From NCBI RefSeq assembly GCF_014648475.1, contig NZ_BMRE01000039.1, positions 1 to 64,000 on the forward strand: 64,000 nt of DNA, given 5' to 3'. The position numbers and the translations under genes were made by a program. Shown in pieces: positions 49,793 through 59,494 of this stretch (positions are counted from its first letter, which is position 1; every line of letters begins with the position of its first letter). The notes below the pieces were generated by a model. It saw nothing but the letters and a program-made list of their open reading frames with translations, made no database searches and had not been told where the DNA came from. This stretch comes from Lentzea flava (GTDB taxonomy: Bacteria; Actinomycetota; Actinomycetes; Mycobacteriales; Pseudonocardiaceae).

Positions 49793-50992
49793 CTAGTCGA
49801 CGCAGGGCACGTCCTGTTGGGCGGCAGCTGCCACGGCGGGGAAGCCGTCCAGCGAGAGCAGCTTCTCAGGGCCGAACCGCGACGGCGTAGCGGGGGTGCT
49901 GGAGGAGGAAGCCGGCGCCGGAGTGGACTTCTCGCCGATCAGCTGCGCCACCCACGCCTTCACCGCCTCGCGGTCCACCGTGACCACGCTCTGGCCGCGC
50001 TCGTTGCGCGCGTCGATGTTCGTCACCGGGATCGTGGCGAACTCCACGTTGCCCGACGCGAGCCCCTGCGCCTGTGTGGCGAGCGTCGCCAGGTCGAGCT
50101 TCTCGTCCACCACGACGGACTTCGAGACCGCGTCCAGCAGGCCCTTCATCCTGGCGGGATCGGTGAACGTGCCCGCGGACAGCAGCTGCTTCATCGCCTG
50201 CGACATGAACACCTGCTGCCGCGCGATGCGACCCAGGTCACCGCCCGGCATGTTCCGCTGCCGCACGAACGACAGCGCGTCGCCGCCGGAGATCACCTGC
50301 TCACCCGCGCGGAAGTTCGCGCCGGAGTTCGGGTCGGACGTGCCGGCCTTCAGGCACACCTTCACGCCGCCGATCACCTCGGTCAGCAGGTAGAACCCGT
50401 AGAGGTTGACCTCGGCGTAGTGGTCGACGCGCATCCCCGTGAGGTCCTGCACCGCCTGCACCAGCGCCTTGCGCCCGGCCTCGTCGGACTTGCGCTCGCG
50501 CTCCTGCTGGTCGCTCACGCCCTCGGCCTGCAGCCGTTCGGCGGTCAGGAACTTCACCGCGCCGTACGCGGAGTTGATCTTGTCTTCCCGGTAGCCGGCG
50601 ATCGGCACGTACGTGTCGCGGGGGATGGAGATCGCGCTCACCTTGCCGCCGTTGCGCGGCACCCGCATCACGATGATCGTGTCGGTGTTCACCGTGTCCG
50701 TGCCCTCGGTGCGCAGCTGGCGCAGCACGTCCGCGGGAAGCGGCCTGCCCTGTGCGTCCGTCCGGCTGTCGCTGCCCACCAGCAGGATGTCGACCGCGCC
50801 GTCCTCGACGGGTGGCGAGTTCGGGATGTCCTCCAGCACCTCGAGGATCTGCGTGGTGTTGGTGTTCTGCTTCACCAGCTTCAGCGCGGCCCAGAAGTAG
50901 CCCGAGAAGGCCAGCGTCGTCACGGCGACCAGCGCGACGGCCGTCCGGCCGACGACCAGTGCGGTCTTCTTCGCGCGTGTGGCAGCGCTCAA
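49793..50992 (-). CDS. LCP-family cell-wall glycopolymer ligase
   Basis: 399 residues from TTG with a good GGAGGA site. One transmembrane segment at about 15-40 precedes the LytR-CpsA-Psr domain: DILLVGSDSRTDAQG, DTIIVMRVPRNGGKVSAISIPRDTYV, REDKINSAYGAVKF, MRVDHYAEVNLYGFYLLTEVIGGVKVC, and ALSFVRQRNMPGGDLGRIARQQ. The conserved Arg and Asp bind polyprenyl pyrophosphate. It transfers arabinogalactan or another glycopolymer to peptidoglycan. The tail is Ser/Pro-rich and ends in two Cys-containing residues, not a LytR_C domain. Confidence 0.93.
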   Translation of the reverse strand: MSAATRAKKTALVVGRTAVALVAVTTLAFSGYFWAALKLVKQNTNTTQILEVLEDIPNSPPVEDGAVDILLVGSDSRTDAQGRPLPADVLRQLRTEGTDTVNTDTIIVMRVPRNGGKVSAISIPRDTYVPIAGYREDKINSAYGAVKFLTAERLQAEGVSDQQERERKSDEAGRKALVQAVQDLTGMRVDHYAEVNLYGFYLLTEVIGGVKVCLKAGTSDPNSGANFRAGEQVISGGDALSFVRQRNMPGGDLGRIARQQVFMSQAMKQLLSAGTFTDPARMKGLLDAVSKSVVVDEKLDLATLATQAQGLASGNVEFATIPVTNIDARNERGQSVVTVDREAVKAWVAQLIGEKSTPAPASSSSTPATPSRFGPEKLLSLDGFPAVAAAAQQDVPCVD

Positions 50993-51059
50993 CGTTGGTC
51001 CTCCGTGTGCTGGATTTGCGTGCTCAGCGTAACTATCGGAAAGCCGTTACGCCGGGGTT

Positions 51060-52628
51060 TCAGTTCACGCAGACCAGTCCGCCGGCCGTGATCGGCGGAG
51101 CACTGCTGGACGGGGCGGTCGACGACGTGCCAGGCACGCCCTGCGGGTCGACGTCCTCGTCGCCTGCCGCAGCGGAGTAGTCCGAGCCGACGAAGACCTG
51201 CACCTGTCCTTTTCGGACGGACGCGCTCTCCTCGACCGTCACGTTCGGCCCGACCTCGGCCGCGACCTTGCGCGCGGCCCCTTCCTCGCCGGCCGCGTAC
51301 CGCACGACCGTCGTGTCGCTGTTCTGCGGCGCCGAGTCGACGAACCCGCGCTTGAAACCCTTGGCCACCAACGCGTTCTGCACCTGGCTCGCGAGACCCT
51401 GCACGCCCGCCGCGTTGTAGACGTTGACGGTGATCGACGAGTTCGGCGGCGCCGGCAGCGTCGTGGTGGGCGTCGGCACCGACGAGCTGGACGGCGACTT
51501 GTCCGCAGCGAGACTCGTGAGGAACTTCCGCACCTGGGCCGGGTTCACCGGCAGCACGTTGCCGTCGCCGTAGGTGTCCGTCGGGTCGCCCACCGGGATG
51601 GTGCGGAACTCGATGTTGCCGCCCACCAGGCCCTGCATCTGCTCGGCGAACGTCGTGATGTCCCAGCCGTCGCTCAGGATCACGGACTTCTGCACGGCCT
51701 CGACGAGCCCGTTCAGCTTGCTCGGGTCGGTCAGCGTGCCGGTCGACAGCACCTTCTTCGCCAGCGCCCCGATGAACACCTGCTGCCGCACGATCCGATC
51801 GAGGTCACCGCCGGGCAGGCCCTTGCGCTGCCGCACGAACGACAGCGCCCGCGCACCCTCGATCGTCTGCGGGCCCGCCTTGAAGTTCGCGCCGGAGTCG
51901 CTGTCCTGCGTGTCCTCCTTCACGCACACCTCGACGCCGCCGATGGCCTTGGTGACCTCGTAGAAGCTCGCCAGGTTGACCTCGGCGTACCGGTCGATCC
52001 GCACGGCGCCGCCGGCCATGTTCTCGATCGTCTTGATCAGCGTCTTGCGCCCGGCCGCCATCGACTCGGTGCGGATCTTCTGCTCGTCGGTCTCGCCCTT
52101 GGCGCGCATCTCCTGGTCGACGGTGTTGCGCTTGCGGGCGAACGCGGAGTTGAGCTTGTGCTTGCCGAAGCCCTCGGCGATCTCGACGTAGGAGTCGCGC
52201 GGGAACGAGATCGCGACCGCGCGCGTGCCGTCCACCGGAATGTGCACGAGGATCATCGTGTCGGTGTTCTGCTCGCCGTCGGCGTACCCGCCGTTGAGCA
52301 GTGCCAGCGCTTCCTTCGACAGCGGGTTGCCCTGCGCGTCGGTGCGGCTGTCCATGCCGACCAGGAGGATGTCGACGGCGCCGTCGAGCGGCTTGCGCCC
52401 GGCGTCCTTCGCGATCTCGTCCTCGATGACCTTGGTCTTGACGATGCCGCCCTCTGCGGCGCGCAACTTGCCCCAGCCGTACGACGTGACGAGGAGCACA
52501 GCGGCGGAGACGAGCGCGACGAAGATCTTTCCGGCCACGAGGAACGCGTGCAAAGCCGTGGGCGGCCGGGTCCCCTCCACCCTGACCGGCAGACTTTCGC
52601 CTTCCACAGCCGTTTCCTCCCCCACCAC
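51060..52628 (-). CDS. LCP-family ligase with LytR_C domain
   Basis: 522 residues. Cytosolic N-terminus, transmembrane segment at about 28-52, and an LCP domain with DILLVGMDSRTDAQG, AISFPRDSYVEIAEG, HKLNSAFARK and ALSFVRQRKGLPGGDLDRIVRQQ. A C-terminal LytR_C domain follows at about 400-490 (SITVNVYNAAGVQGLASQVQNALVAKGF). Its closest in-window relative is the LCP gene downstream; together they suggest two acceptor or donor specificities. Divergent from rmlB. Confidence 0.93.
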   Translation of the reverse strand: MVGEETAVEGESLPVRVEGTRPPTALHAFLVAGKIFVALVSAAVLLVTSYGWGKLRAAEGGIVKTKVIEDEIAKDAGRKPLDGAVDILLVGMDSRTDAQGNPLSKEALALLNGGYADGEQNTDTMILVHIPVDGTRAVAISFPRDSYVEIAEGFGKHKLNSAFARKRNTVDQEMRAKGETDEQKIRTESMAAGRKTLIKTIENMAGGAVRIDRYAEVNLASFYEVTKAIGGVEVCVKEDTQDSDSGANFKAGPQTIEGARALSFVRQRKGLPGGDLDRIVRQQVFIGALAKKVLSTGTLTDPSKLNGLVEAVQKSVILSDGWDITTFAEQMQGLVGGNIEFRTIPVGDPTDTYGDGNVLPVNPAQVRKFLTSLAADKSPSSSSVPTPTTTLPAPPNSSITVNVYNAAGVQGLASQVQNALVAKGFKRGFVDSAPQNSDTTVVRYAAGEEGAARKVAAEVGPNVTVEESASVRKGQVQVFVGSDYSAAAGDEDVDPQGVPGTSSTAPSSSAPPITAGGLVCVN

Positions 52629-52734
52629 GTCGAGTTTAGTCGTTTATAAGACACACGACGTGACATTGCTGTGGGTTGCAGCGATTAGGTACGTGACAGA
52701 CTGCGAGCGGGGAACACCACAGGAGGAAATGAGC

Positions 52735-53721
52735 ATGCGCGTACTGGTGACAGGTGGGGCCGGCTTCATCGGCTCGCACTACGTGCGGGAGTTGGTGAGC
52801 GGCTCGTACCCGGCCTTCGCGGGTGCCGAGGTGGTGGTGCTCGACAAGCTCACCTACGCGGGCAGCGAGACCAACCTCGCACCGGTCGCCGGCAAGTTCG
52901 AGTTCGTGCGGGGCGACATCTGCGACCCCGCCGTCGTGGCCGAGCAGATGCGCGGCGTCGACGTGGTCGTGCACTTCGCCGCCGAGTCGCACGTCGACCG
53001 CTCCATCACGGGATCCGCCGACTTCGTGCTGACCAACGTGCTGGGCACGCAGACCCTGCTGCAGGGCGCGCTGAACGCGGGCGTCGGCCGGTTCGTGCAC
53101 GTCTCGACGGACGAGGTCTACGGCTCCATCGAGCACGGCTCGTGGTCGGAGACGCACATCCTCGAGCCCAACTCGCCGTACTCGGCCTCCAAGGCCTCCT
53201 CCGACCTGCTCGCGCGCGCGTTCCACCGCACGCACGGACTGCCGGTGTGCATCACCCGGTGTTCGAACAATTACGGGCCGTACCAGTTCCCCGAAAAGGT
53301 GATTCCGCTCTTCGTCACCAATTTGATCGACGGCAAGAAGGTGCCTCTTTACGGCGACGGCCTGAACGTGCGCGACTGGCTGCACGTCGACGACCACTGC
53401 CGCGGCATCCAGCTCGTCGCCGAGGGCGGCCGGCCGGGTGAGATCTACAACATCGGCGGCGGCACCGAGCTCACCAACCGCGAGCTGACCGAGAAGCTGC
53501 TGGCCGCGACGGGCCGCGACTGGTCGTTCGTCGAGCCGGTGACCGATCGCAAGGGCCACGACCGCCGCTACTCCGTCGACATCTCCAAGATCTCGTCCGA
53601 GCTGGGCTACCAGCCGCGCGTCGACTTCACCGTCGGCCTGGCCGACACGGTCGAGTGGTACCGCGAGAACCGGGCCTGGTGGGAGCCGCTCAAGGAGCGC
53701 GCGGCGCTGGTGAAGGGCTGA
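52735..53721 (+). CDS. rmlB: dTDP-glucose 4,6-dehydratase
   Basis: 328 residues from the second of two ATGs (52735), 8 nt after AGGAGG; the ATG at 52729 is too close. Extended SDR: TGGAGFIGSHYVREL (NAD), then DKLTYAGSETNL. The catalytic set is STDEVYG and YSASKA. HRTHGLPVCITRCSNNYGPYQ and a C-terminal PGEIYNIGGG block are also present. It makes dTDP-4-keto-6-deoxyglucose for dTDP-rhamnose. rmlD follows after 3 bases; rmlA and rmlC are not in the window. Confidence 0.96.
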   Translation: MRVLVTGGAGFIGSHYVRELVSGSYPAFAGAEVVVLDKLTYAGSETNLAPVAGKFEFVRGDICDPAVVAEQMRGVDVVVHFAAESHVDRSITGSADFVLTNVLGTQTLLQGALNAGVGRFVHVSTDEVYGSIEHGSWSETHILEPNSPYSASKASSDLLARAFHRTHGLPVCITRCSNNYGPYQFPEKVIPLFVTNLIDGKKVPLYGDGLNVRDWLHVDDHCRGIQLVAEGGRPGEIYNIGGGTELTNRELTEKLLAATGRDWSFVEPVTDRKGHDRRYSVDISKISSELGYQPRVDFTVGLADTVEWYRENRAWWEPLKERAALVKG

Positions 53722-53724
53722 GCG

Positions 53725-54573
53725 TTGATCCTCGTTCCCGGTGGTCGCGGCCAGCTCGGCCACGACCTCGCAGCCCTGTCGCCCGACGTCCGCGCGGTGT
53801 CGTCCGCCGAGCTCGACGTGACCGCGGTGTCCCCCGCCGATCTCGCCGGCGCGTCCGCGGTGATCAACTGCGCCGCGTACACCGCGGTCGACGCCGCCGA
53901 GACCGACGAGGACCGCGCGTTCGCGGTCAACGCCGTCGGCGCGGGCCTGCTCGCCGAAGCGTGCGCTTCCGTTGGCATTCCGTTGATCCACGTGTCGACG
54001 GACTACGTGTTCTCCGGTGACGGGACGCGGCCGTACGAGCCGTCCGACCCCGTCGGCCCGAAGTCCGCGTACGGCCGCACGAAACTCGAAGGCGAACGCC
54101 GTGTGCTGGACGCGGGCGGCTGGGTCGTGCGCACCTCGTGGGTCTACGGCGTGCACGGCACGAACTTCGTGAAGACCATGGCAGCACTGGAATCGTCGCG
54201 GCCCACGCTGTCCGTTGTGGACGATCAGGTGGGTTCGCCGACGTGGTCCCACGACCTCGCGGCCGGCCTTCTCGAACTGGTCTCGGTCCTGCCGGAGCAA
54301 CGCCTCCTGCACGCCACCGGCGGCGGCGAGACGACGTGGTTCCGTTTCGCACAGGCGATTTTCGAGGAACTGGGTGCCGACCCGGCCCGCGTGCGGCCCT
54401 GCACCACGGCCGACTTCCCGCGCCCGGCCCCGCGGCCCGCCTACTCGGTGCTGTCGGGTGCGGCGTGGGCAGCAGCGGGACTACGTCCGTTGCCGCACTG
54501 GCGAAGCGCCCTTTCGGAGGCATTCAAGGCAGGGGTGGTAGCTCCCCGTACCGGTGCTGCGCCATTGGAGTGA
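53725..54573 (+). CDS. rmlD: dTDP-4-dehydrorhamnose reductase
   Basis: 282 residues from TTG. It opens LVPGGRGQLGHDLAAL, then INCAAYTAVDAAE, STDYVFSGDGTRPYEPSDPVGPKSAYGRTKLEGE and a TSWVYGVHGTNFVKTM block, all RmlD signatures with Tyr/Lys catalytic residues. It reduces the keto sugar to dTDP-L-rhamnose, used by the WbbL-type transferase encoded nearby. Confidence 0.95.
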   Translation: MILVPGGRGQLGHDLAALSPDVRAVSSAELDVTAVSPADLAGASAVINCAAYTAVDAAETDEDRAFAVNAVGAGLLAEACASVGIPLIHVSTDYVFSGDGTRPYEPSDPVGPKSAYGRTKLEGERRVLDAGGWVVRTSWVYGVHGTNFVKTMAALESSRPTLSVVDDQVGSPTWSHDLAAGLLELVSVLPEQRLLHATGGGETTWFRFAQAIFEELGADPARVRPCTTADFPRPAPRPAYSVLSGAAWAAAGLRPLPHWRSALSEAFKAGVVAPRTGAAPLE

Positions 54574-54774
54574 CCGGTCTGGCACGGTCGTTCCAAGTGC
54601 GAGAACCTGTTCGGCATGTTCGATTCCGGGCGCAACCCCCAGCGTCCCGCGACAGCGGATTCCGATCGGCAGCGTTTCCTGAGGTGCGTTGCGATTGTCA
54701 CGGGCTCGCGGCAGGTGTCGATGAGCCAGCTCGACAAGCACTCATCGAGGCCGCACTCTCGGTGAAGTCGTTGG
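54574..54774. other. gap after rmlD, no gene
   Basis: About 200 bases with no credible reading frame. An 8-bp inverted repeat TCGATGAG (54718-54725) / CTCATCGA (54741-54748) is the only structure I see besides the terminator that follows. Its function is unclear. Confidence 0.4.
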
Positions 54775-54796
54775 GGCGTCAGGATTTCCTGACGCC
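54775..54796. terminator. terminator between rmlD and DUF6000 gene
   Basis: A 10-bp stem (54775-54784 with 54787-54796) with a 2-nt TT centre directly abuts the minus-strand stop at 54797. It probably ends the DUF6000 transcript and read-through from rmlD. Confidence 0.7.
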
Positions 54797-55294
54797 TCAC
54801 GCGTTGCACAGCCTCTTGATCGTCTCGCGTTCGTCGGTGAGACCGCGGTAGCCGATGCCGTGGCAGCCGTTGGTGATCCAGTTGGTCCAGGCGTCGGTGA
54901 ACGTCGCCGCTCGGACGGGGTCGATGTGCAGCAACGCGCCCATCGCCCACGGCTGGTCGTACTGGCGGTCGAGTTCCGGCAGCCACCTGTCGAGGTAGGT
55001 GGCGAGCCACTCGGCGTCGTCGGGTTCGCCGAACGCGGCCAGCGCGAAGCAGTAGCCCTGGCCCGCGTAGCAGGTGGCGCTGTCCACGAGGAGCACGCCG
55101 ATCCGGTCGCGGAACGCCTTCCTCCGCGCGAACCCGGCGAGGTACGCGCCGATCAGCTTCTCCCGCCAGGTCGCACGCAGCAACGACTCGATCTCGTCGT
55201 CGGTCGAGGTGTGCGCCCGCTCGACGATCCCGGCCACGAACGTGTCGCGGTCAGGATCGTTCAGGAAGTTGGCGTGCAGCAGCTTCAGGTGCAC
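54797..55294 (-). CDS. DUF6000-like protein
   Basis: 165 residues, cytosolic and helical: REKLIGAYLAGFARRKAFRDRIGVLLVDSATCYAGQGYCFALA and YLDRWLPELDRQYDQPWAMGALLHID. This is the pattern of the DUF6000 family. No known function. It is a small helical protein inside a glycosyltransferase cluster, with its GTG 1 base after the preceding gene's stop, so it is the last gene of the minus-strand run. Confidence 0.7.
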   Translation of the reverse strand: MHLKLLHANFLNDPDRDTFVAGIVERAHTSTDDEIESLLRATWREKLIGAYLAGFARRKAFRDRIGVLLVDSATCYAGQGYCFALAAFGEPDDAEWLATYLDRWLPELDRQYDQPWAMGALLHIDPVRAATFTDAWTNWITNGCHGIGYRGLTDERETIKRLCNA

Positions 55295-55295
55295 G

Positions 55296-56393
55296 TCACG
55301 CCCGGCTCTTCCGGTACGCCTCGACGGTCATCTCCGCGCACCGCCGCCAGGTGAACCCGGCCGCGTACGCACGCCGCTCCGCCTGGGCGGCAGGAGTGGC
55401 CGGTGCCGCGACGGCCTGAGCCAACCCCTCCGCCAACGCCTCGACGTCCCCGACCGGCACGTGCAACGCGTGCCCACCGGCGACCTCGCGCAGCGCGGGC
55501 ACGTCCGAGCACACCACGGGAACGTTGCACGCCAACGCTTCCAGCACCGGCAGCCCGAACCCCTCGTCCCGCGACGGCAGCACCAGAGCGGTCGCCCCCG
55601 CCACCACCGACCGCAGGTGGACGTCCGACAGGTACCCGGTCCGCAGCACCCGACCGTCCACTCCGGACTGACCAGGCCCGACGATCACGAGCGGCGGCAG
55701 CGACGGATCCGCCGCGTGCGCTTTGATCAGGTACTCGAGGCCCTTGCGCGGCCCGTCCGCGCCGACGAACAGCAGGTACTCCGACGGCAGCCCCAGCCGG
55801 CCGCGCAACGTCGGCGACGGCGGCCGGGACGCGAACCAGGCCGGGTCGACGCCCAGCGGCGTGACCACGATCTTCTCCAGCGGCACCGAGAACCGGTCGG
55901 CCACGACGGAGGCGACGGCCGCGGTCGGTGTGCAGATCACGTCCGCGCGCTGGGCCGACAGCCGGACCAGCTCGGGCAACCGGCGGTCGGACGGCGGCAG
56001 GTCGCCGGGGGAGTCCAGGAAGGCCAGGTCGTGGATCGTCACCACGCGCCCGGCCCGGATGGTCGGCGGCAGCACGAAGTTCGTGCCGTGCATGACGTCG
56101 GAGAACCCCGCCAGCAGCTCGACCGGCGGGAACGGCGCGCCCAGCCACAGCCGGCGCAGCGCCCGTGCCGAGACGGGCAGGCCGCGGGCGGTGACGTCGT
56201 GCGGCAGCACCGTCCGCAACGCGCGCCAGCCGCGCAACGTGAAGGCGACCGCCCGCACGTCGGCCTCCTCCGGCATGGAAGCCAGTTCTTCCGCCAGTGC
56301 CGCGGTGTAGCGGCCGATTCCGGTGCGATGTCCGAGCAGGGGCGTGCCGTCGAGCAGCACGGACAGTGTCTTCTTCTTCGGGGCTCTAGCCAT
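55296..56393 (-). CDS. GT4-family glycosyltransferase
   Basis: 365 residues from the ATG at 56393; its start overlaps the stop of the upstream GT2-GT4 gene. GT-B fold: GTPLLGHRTGIGRYTAALAEEL (acceptor side), VVTIHDLAFLDSPG, VVTPLGVD, LLFVGADGPRKGLEYL and SRDEGFGLPVLEALACNVPVV with the two Glu of the sugar nucleotide site. It is similar to mannosyl- and rhamnosyltransferases of envelope polysaccharides. Donor not determined. Confidence 0.9.
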   Translation of the reverse strand: MARAPKKKTLSVLLDGTPLLGHRTGIGRYTAALAEELASMPEEADVRAVAFTLRGWRALRTVLPHDVTARGLPVSARALRRLWLGAPFPPVELLAGFSDVMHGTNFVLPPTIRAGRVVTIHDLAFLDSPGDLPPSDRRLPELVRLSAQRADVICTPTAAVASVVADRFSVPLEKIVVTPLGVDPAWFASRPPSPTLRGRLGLPSEYLLFVGADGPRKGLEYLIKAHAADPSLPPLVIVGPGQSGVDGRVLRTGYLSDVHLRSVVAGATALVLPSRDEGFGLPVLEALACNVPVVCSDVPALREVAGGHALHVPVGDVEALAEGLAQAVAAPATPAAQAERRAYAAGFTWRRCAEMTVEAYRKSRA

Positions 56394-58878
56394 GACGTCC
56401 ACCACGCGCGATCTTGCGCAGACGCCCCGTCGCCCGCTTGGCCAACTCGGTCGGGCCACCCGCGTCCAGGTACTCGCGCACCAGCTGCAGGTCCCGCTTC
56501 ACCTTGTCCGCCTTGCTCAACCCCGGTGTGCGCACCAGTGGTGCGGAGCCAGGCAGACGGTCCGCCGCGGGCCTGGGGTCGCGGCAGAACTCCGCCAGCG
56601 GCGCGAGCGCCGTCTCCCAGGTGAACCGTTCGCGGACGACGGCGATGCGCTCACGGCACGCGGCCGCGAACTCCTCGTCGTAGAGCACCTTCTCCAGCGC
56701 GTCGGCCAGTGCCTCCGGGTCCTCCGGTGGCACGACGACGCCCAAACCTTCCCGCAGCACCAGGTCCGCGAACGAGTCGCCGGACGTGGTGACGATCGGC
56801 AGCCCCGCCCACAGGTAGTCGAGCACCCGCGTGCGGAACGCGAACGTGGTCTCCACGTGCTCGTAGTGCGTCGTGACGCCGCAGGACGCGTCGAGCAGGA
56901 AGTTCTGCCGATCCTGGTACGGCACCCAGCCGTCGTTGAAGAACACGGTCGAGCCGGTCAGCTCCAGCGACGCCGACAACGCGCGCGTCTGGCCGGCGAT
57001 GTCCATGTCCGGCACCTCGGGGTTCGGGTGCTTCATGCCCAGGAAGAACAGCTTCGCGTCGGAACGCCGCGCGCGCAGCCGGTCCATCGCGTGGATCAAC
57101 GACAGCGGGTCGAACCACGAGTAGACCCCACCGGCCCAGATCACGACCTTGTCGGTGTCCGAGATGCCCGGCATGACGCCCTTGATCGCCGGGCCGGTGC
57201 GCTGCGGCGGCTTGCCCGAGAGTCCGAAGGGGACGATCCCGAGCAACGACTGCGTCGTGGGGTCGTTGTCGTACAACGTCGGCGTGAGACGGCCCAGCGC
57301 GGCCAGGTGGCCGAGCCAGAAGTGGCGCTGCCGTTCCGACGCGCACAGGAAGAAGTCGCCGCGTTCGAGCTGCGTGTTCAGCACCCGCGTGACGGTCTCC
57401 AGGTCGAGGGCGCGCTTCTCGTCGGTGTCGTCCTTGCCCTGTTCCAGCAGTTCGAGGTGCATCGGGTCGTACATGTCGCAGACCACGATCTTGGTCGACG
57501 ACTTCTTCTTCAGCTCGCCGATCATCTCCAGCGCGTGGCCCTGCAGCACGACCACGTCCGCCCACGCGACGTGCGGCGGCAGCTCCTTCGGCCGGGCGCG
57601 TTCGACGGCGAACGGCGCGTCCGGCGGCACGCACAACGGGTTCGTCGTCACCAGGCGCACCTGGTGCTCGCCGGACAGCACGTCGGCCATGTGCCAGGCG
57701 CGGATCGCGGGGCCCGCCATCCGGTCCGAGATCGCGTCGCCGGTGATCACCAGGATCCTGCGCGGCTTGCCGAAGACCTCGTCCAGGCCCAGCACGTCGA
57801 CGAGGATGTCGTGCGCCGCGAGGTAACGCGGCAGGGGATAGGCCGGTTCCAGCGCCTTGCGCATCAACGGCACCAGGTCGGTGTCGGACCTGCGGCGCGC
57901 GGCCTGCTCGATCTTGCGCGACTCGGCCAGCGACGGCATCAGCTCGACGAACTGGTCGATCGCGAGGAACCCGGCCAGCGCCTGGCGCGACACCCCGACC
58001 GGCTCGCGGTCGAGCGCGGGGTCCGCCGGCCTGCGGGTGATCTCCAGCTGCGTCGGGTCGATCTCCCCGCGCGCGGTGGCCCTGCGCACGCACAACGCCA
58101 GCGCGGCGGGCAGCACCTTGGCCAGCGTCTCGTCGGAGAAGTTCTTGTACAGCGACGCGAGCGCGTTGCGTTCCAGCAGGTACAGCTCGCGGCTGTGGTC
58201 GATCGAGGTCATCGACGCGTGGTGGCGGTGGAACGTGAGCGAGGCGGGCTCGTAACGGACCCGCCAGCCGCGCAGGTTGAGCCGCCAGCCGAGGTCGACG
58301 TCCTCGTAGAACATGAAGAACCGGTCGTCGAACCCGCCGAGCTCGCGGTAGACCTCCGCGCGCACGAACATCGCCGACCCGGTGCCGAACAGCACGTCCT
58401 GCGGGGCGTCGTACGCGCCGGTGTCGTCCTGCCCGGCGTGGCGCTTGTAGCCCATGCCGAACCAGGTCAGCCCGCCGTCCACGAAGTCGATCTTCTGGCC
58501 GTCCCAGTCGAGCACCTTGCTCGCGACCGCGCCGACCGCCGGCTCCGCGTGGAACACCCGAATCGCGGTCTTGATCCAGTCGCGGTCCGCGCGCGCGTCG
58601 TTGTTCAGGAACGCCAGCACGCTGCCGGTGGCGTGCTCGACGCCGAGGTTGCAGCCGCCCGCGAAGCCGAGGTTGTGCTCCGAGGTGATGATCTTCGCGC
58701 CGGGCAGTTCCGCCTTGAGCCGCGCGGTGTCGTGCGCCTCGTTGTCGACGACGATCACCTGCAGCAACTCGGCCGGGTAGTCCACCTCGGCCAGTCCGCG
58801 CACGCAGGTGATGGTGTCCTCCGCGCCGTGGTAGTTGACGACGACGACTGACACGACGGGCAGTGATGCGCGATCCAC
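56386..58878 (-). CDS. GT2-GT4 fusion glycosyltransferase
   Basis: 830 residues from GTG. The first 330 or so form a GT2 (GT-A) domain: VSVVVVNYHGAEDTITCVRGL, IVVDNEAHDTARL, LNNDARADRDW and GTGSAMFVRAEVYRELGGFDDRFFMFYEDVDLGWRLNLRG. The rest is a GT4-like (GT-B) domain: ILVITGDAISDRMAGPAIRAWHMADVL, then KVVIWAGGVYSWFDPLSLIHAMDRL, and PEALADALEKVLYDEEF near the end. Two transfer steps in one chain, probably for consecutive sugars of an O-antigen-like or arabinogalactan-linked glycan. The middle 300-400 is helical linker. Confidence 0.88.
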   Translation of the reverse strand: MDRASLPVVSVVVVNYHGAEDTITCVRGLAEVDYPAELLQVIVVDNEAHDTARLKAELPGAKIITSEHNLGFAGGCNLGVEHATGSVLAFLNNDARADRDWIKTAIRVFHAEPAVGAVASKVLDWDGQKIDFVDGGLTWFGMGYKRHAGQDDTGAYDAPQDVLFGTGSAMFVRAEVYRELGGFDDRFFMFYEDVDLGWRLNLRGWRVRYEPASLTFHRHHASMTSIDHSRELYLLERNALASLYKNFSDETLAKVLPAALALCVRRATARGEIDPTQLEITRRPADPALDREPVGVSRQALAGFLAIDQFVELMPSLAESRKIEQAARRRSDTDLVPLMRKALEPAYPLPRYLAAHDILVDVLGLDEVFGKPRRILVITGDAISDRMAGPAIRAWHMADVLSGEHQVRLVTTNPLCVPPDAPFAVERARPKELPPHVAWADVVVLQGHALEMIGELKKKSSTKIVVCDMYDPMHLELLEQGKDDTDEKRALDLETVTRVLNTQLERGDFFLCASERQRHFWLGHLAALGRLTPTLYDNDPTTQSLLGIVPFGLSGKPPQRTGPAIKGVMPGISDTDKVVIWAGGVYSWFDPLSLIHAMDRLRARRSDAKLFFLGMKHPNPEVPDMDIAGQTRALSASLELTGSTVFFNDGWVPYQDRQNFLLDASCGVTTHYEHVETTFAFRTRVLDYLWAGLPIVTTSGDSFADLVLREGLGVVVPPEDPEALADALEKVLYDEEFAAACRERIAVVRERFTWETALAPLAEFCRDPRPAADRLPGSAPLVRTPGLSKADKVKRDLQLVREYLDAGGPTELAKRATGRLRKIARGGRHG

Positions 58879-58881
58879 GTG

Positions 58882-59433
58882 CTAAGCCTGCCTCATCACT
58901 CTGCGCGCCCGCAGTGTGGTTGCACAGATCAGCATCAACAAGATCGCGATTGGTACTCCGAACACCCACTCGCCGGACCAGTCGTTGCGGTCGGCGAGCA
59001 ACGGCCGCATCAACGGGTGCCGCAGCACGGTGGCCGGACCCGGTGCCATCTTCTTGTCCTGCTCGCCCAGCACGACGATGCGCAGCCGCGCGCCGTCGGG
59101 GCAGGTGATGTGGTGCGCGAAGGCCGGGTTGTCGGGCCGGGGGAGGTCCTCGACCGACGTGATCACGCACGTCTGGGGCGTCGCCAGCACGTCCATCAAC
59201 GCGCGGTGACCGTCGCCGACGAGCACCGCCGTGCCGGGGATCACGACCATGAACGCGGGCAGCACCAGCCACGCGGGGCCGAGCTTGCCCACGCCCCACG
59301 CGAACGCGAGCGACAGCAGGCAGCACGGGACCAGCACCGCGAGCTCGTACTGCTCGGGCACGATCGCGCCCAGCACGGCCGCGGCGGCGATCGCGACCAG
59401 CCCGATCACGATGAGCGGTAGTGGTCGCCTCAC
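58882..59433 (-). CDS. membrane protein in glycan cluster
   Basis: 183 residues from GTG. Three hydrophobic segments near the start (about 6-25, 29-47 and 52-72), an extracytosolic loop of about 75 residues with a Cys pair (QTCVITSV and HHITCPDG) and a final segment at about 155-173 with a basic end. No family recognised. It lies 3 bases before the fusion transferase gene, so probably co-transcribed. It may be a polysaccharide-export or regulatory component. Confidence 0.6.
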   Translation of the reverse strand: MRRPLPLIVIGLVAIAAAAVLGAIVPEQYELAVLVPCCLLSLAFAWGVGKLGPAWLVLPAFMVVIPGTAVLVGDGHRALMDVLATPQTCVITSVEDLPRPDNPAFAHHITCPDGARLRIVVLGEQDKKMAPGPATVLRHPLMRPLLADRNDWSGEWVFGVPIAILLMLICATTLRARRVMRQA

Positions 59434-59494
59434 GGCTGCCTCCTCATGCTGGGAGGACGCCCACGATCGGAACAGGTTCCCAGGAGCCGGCGGT

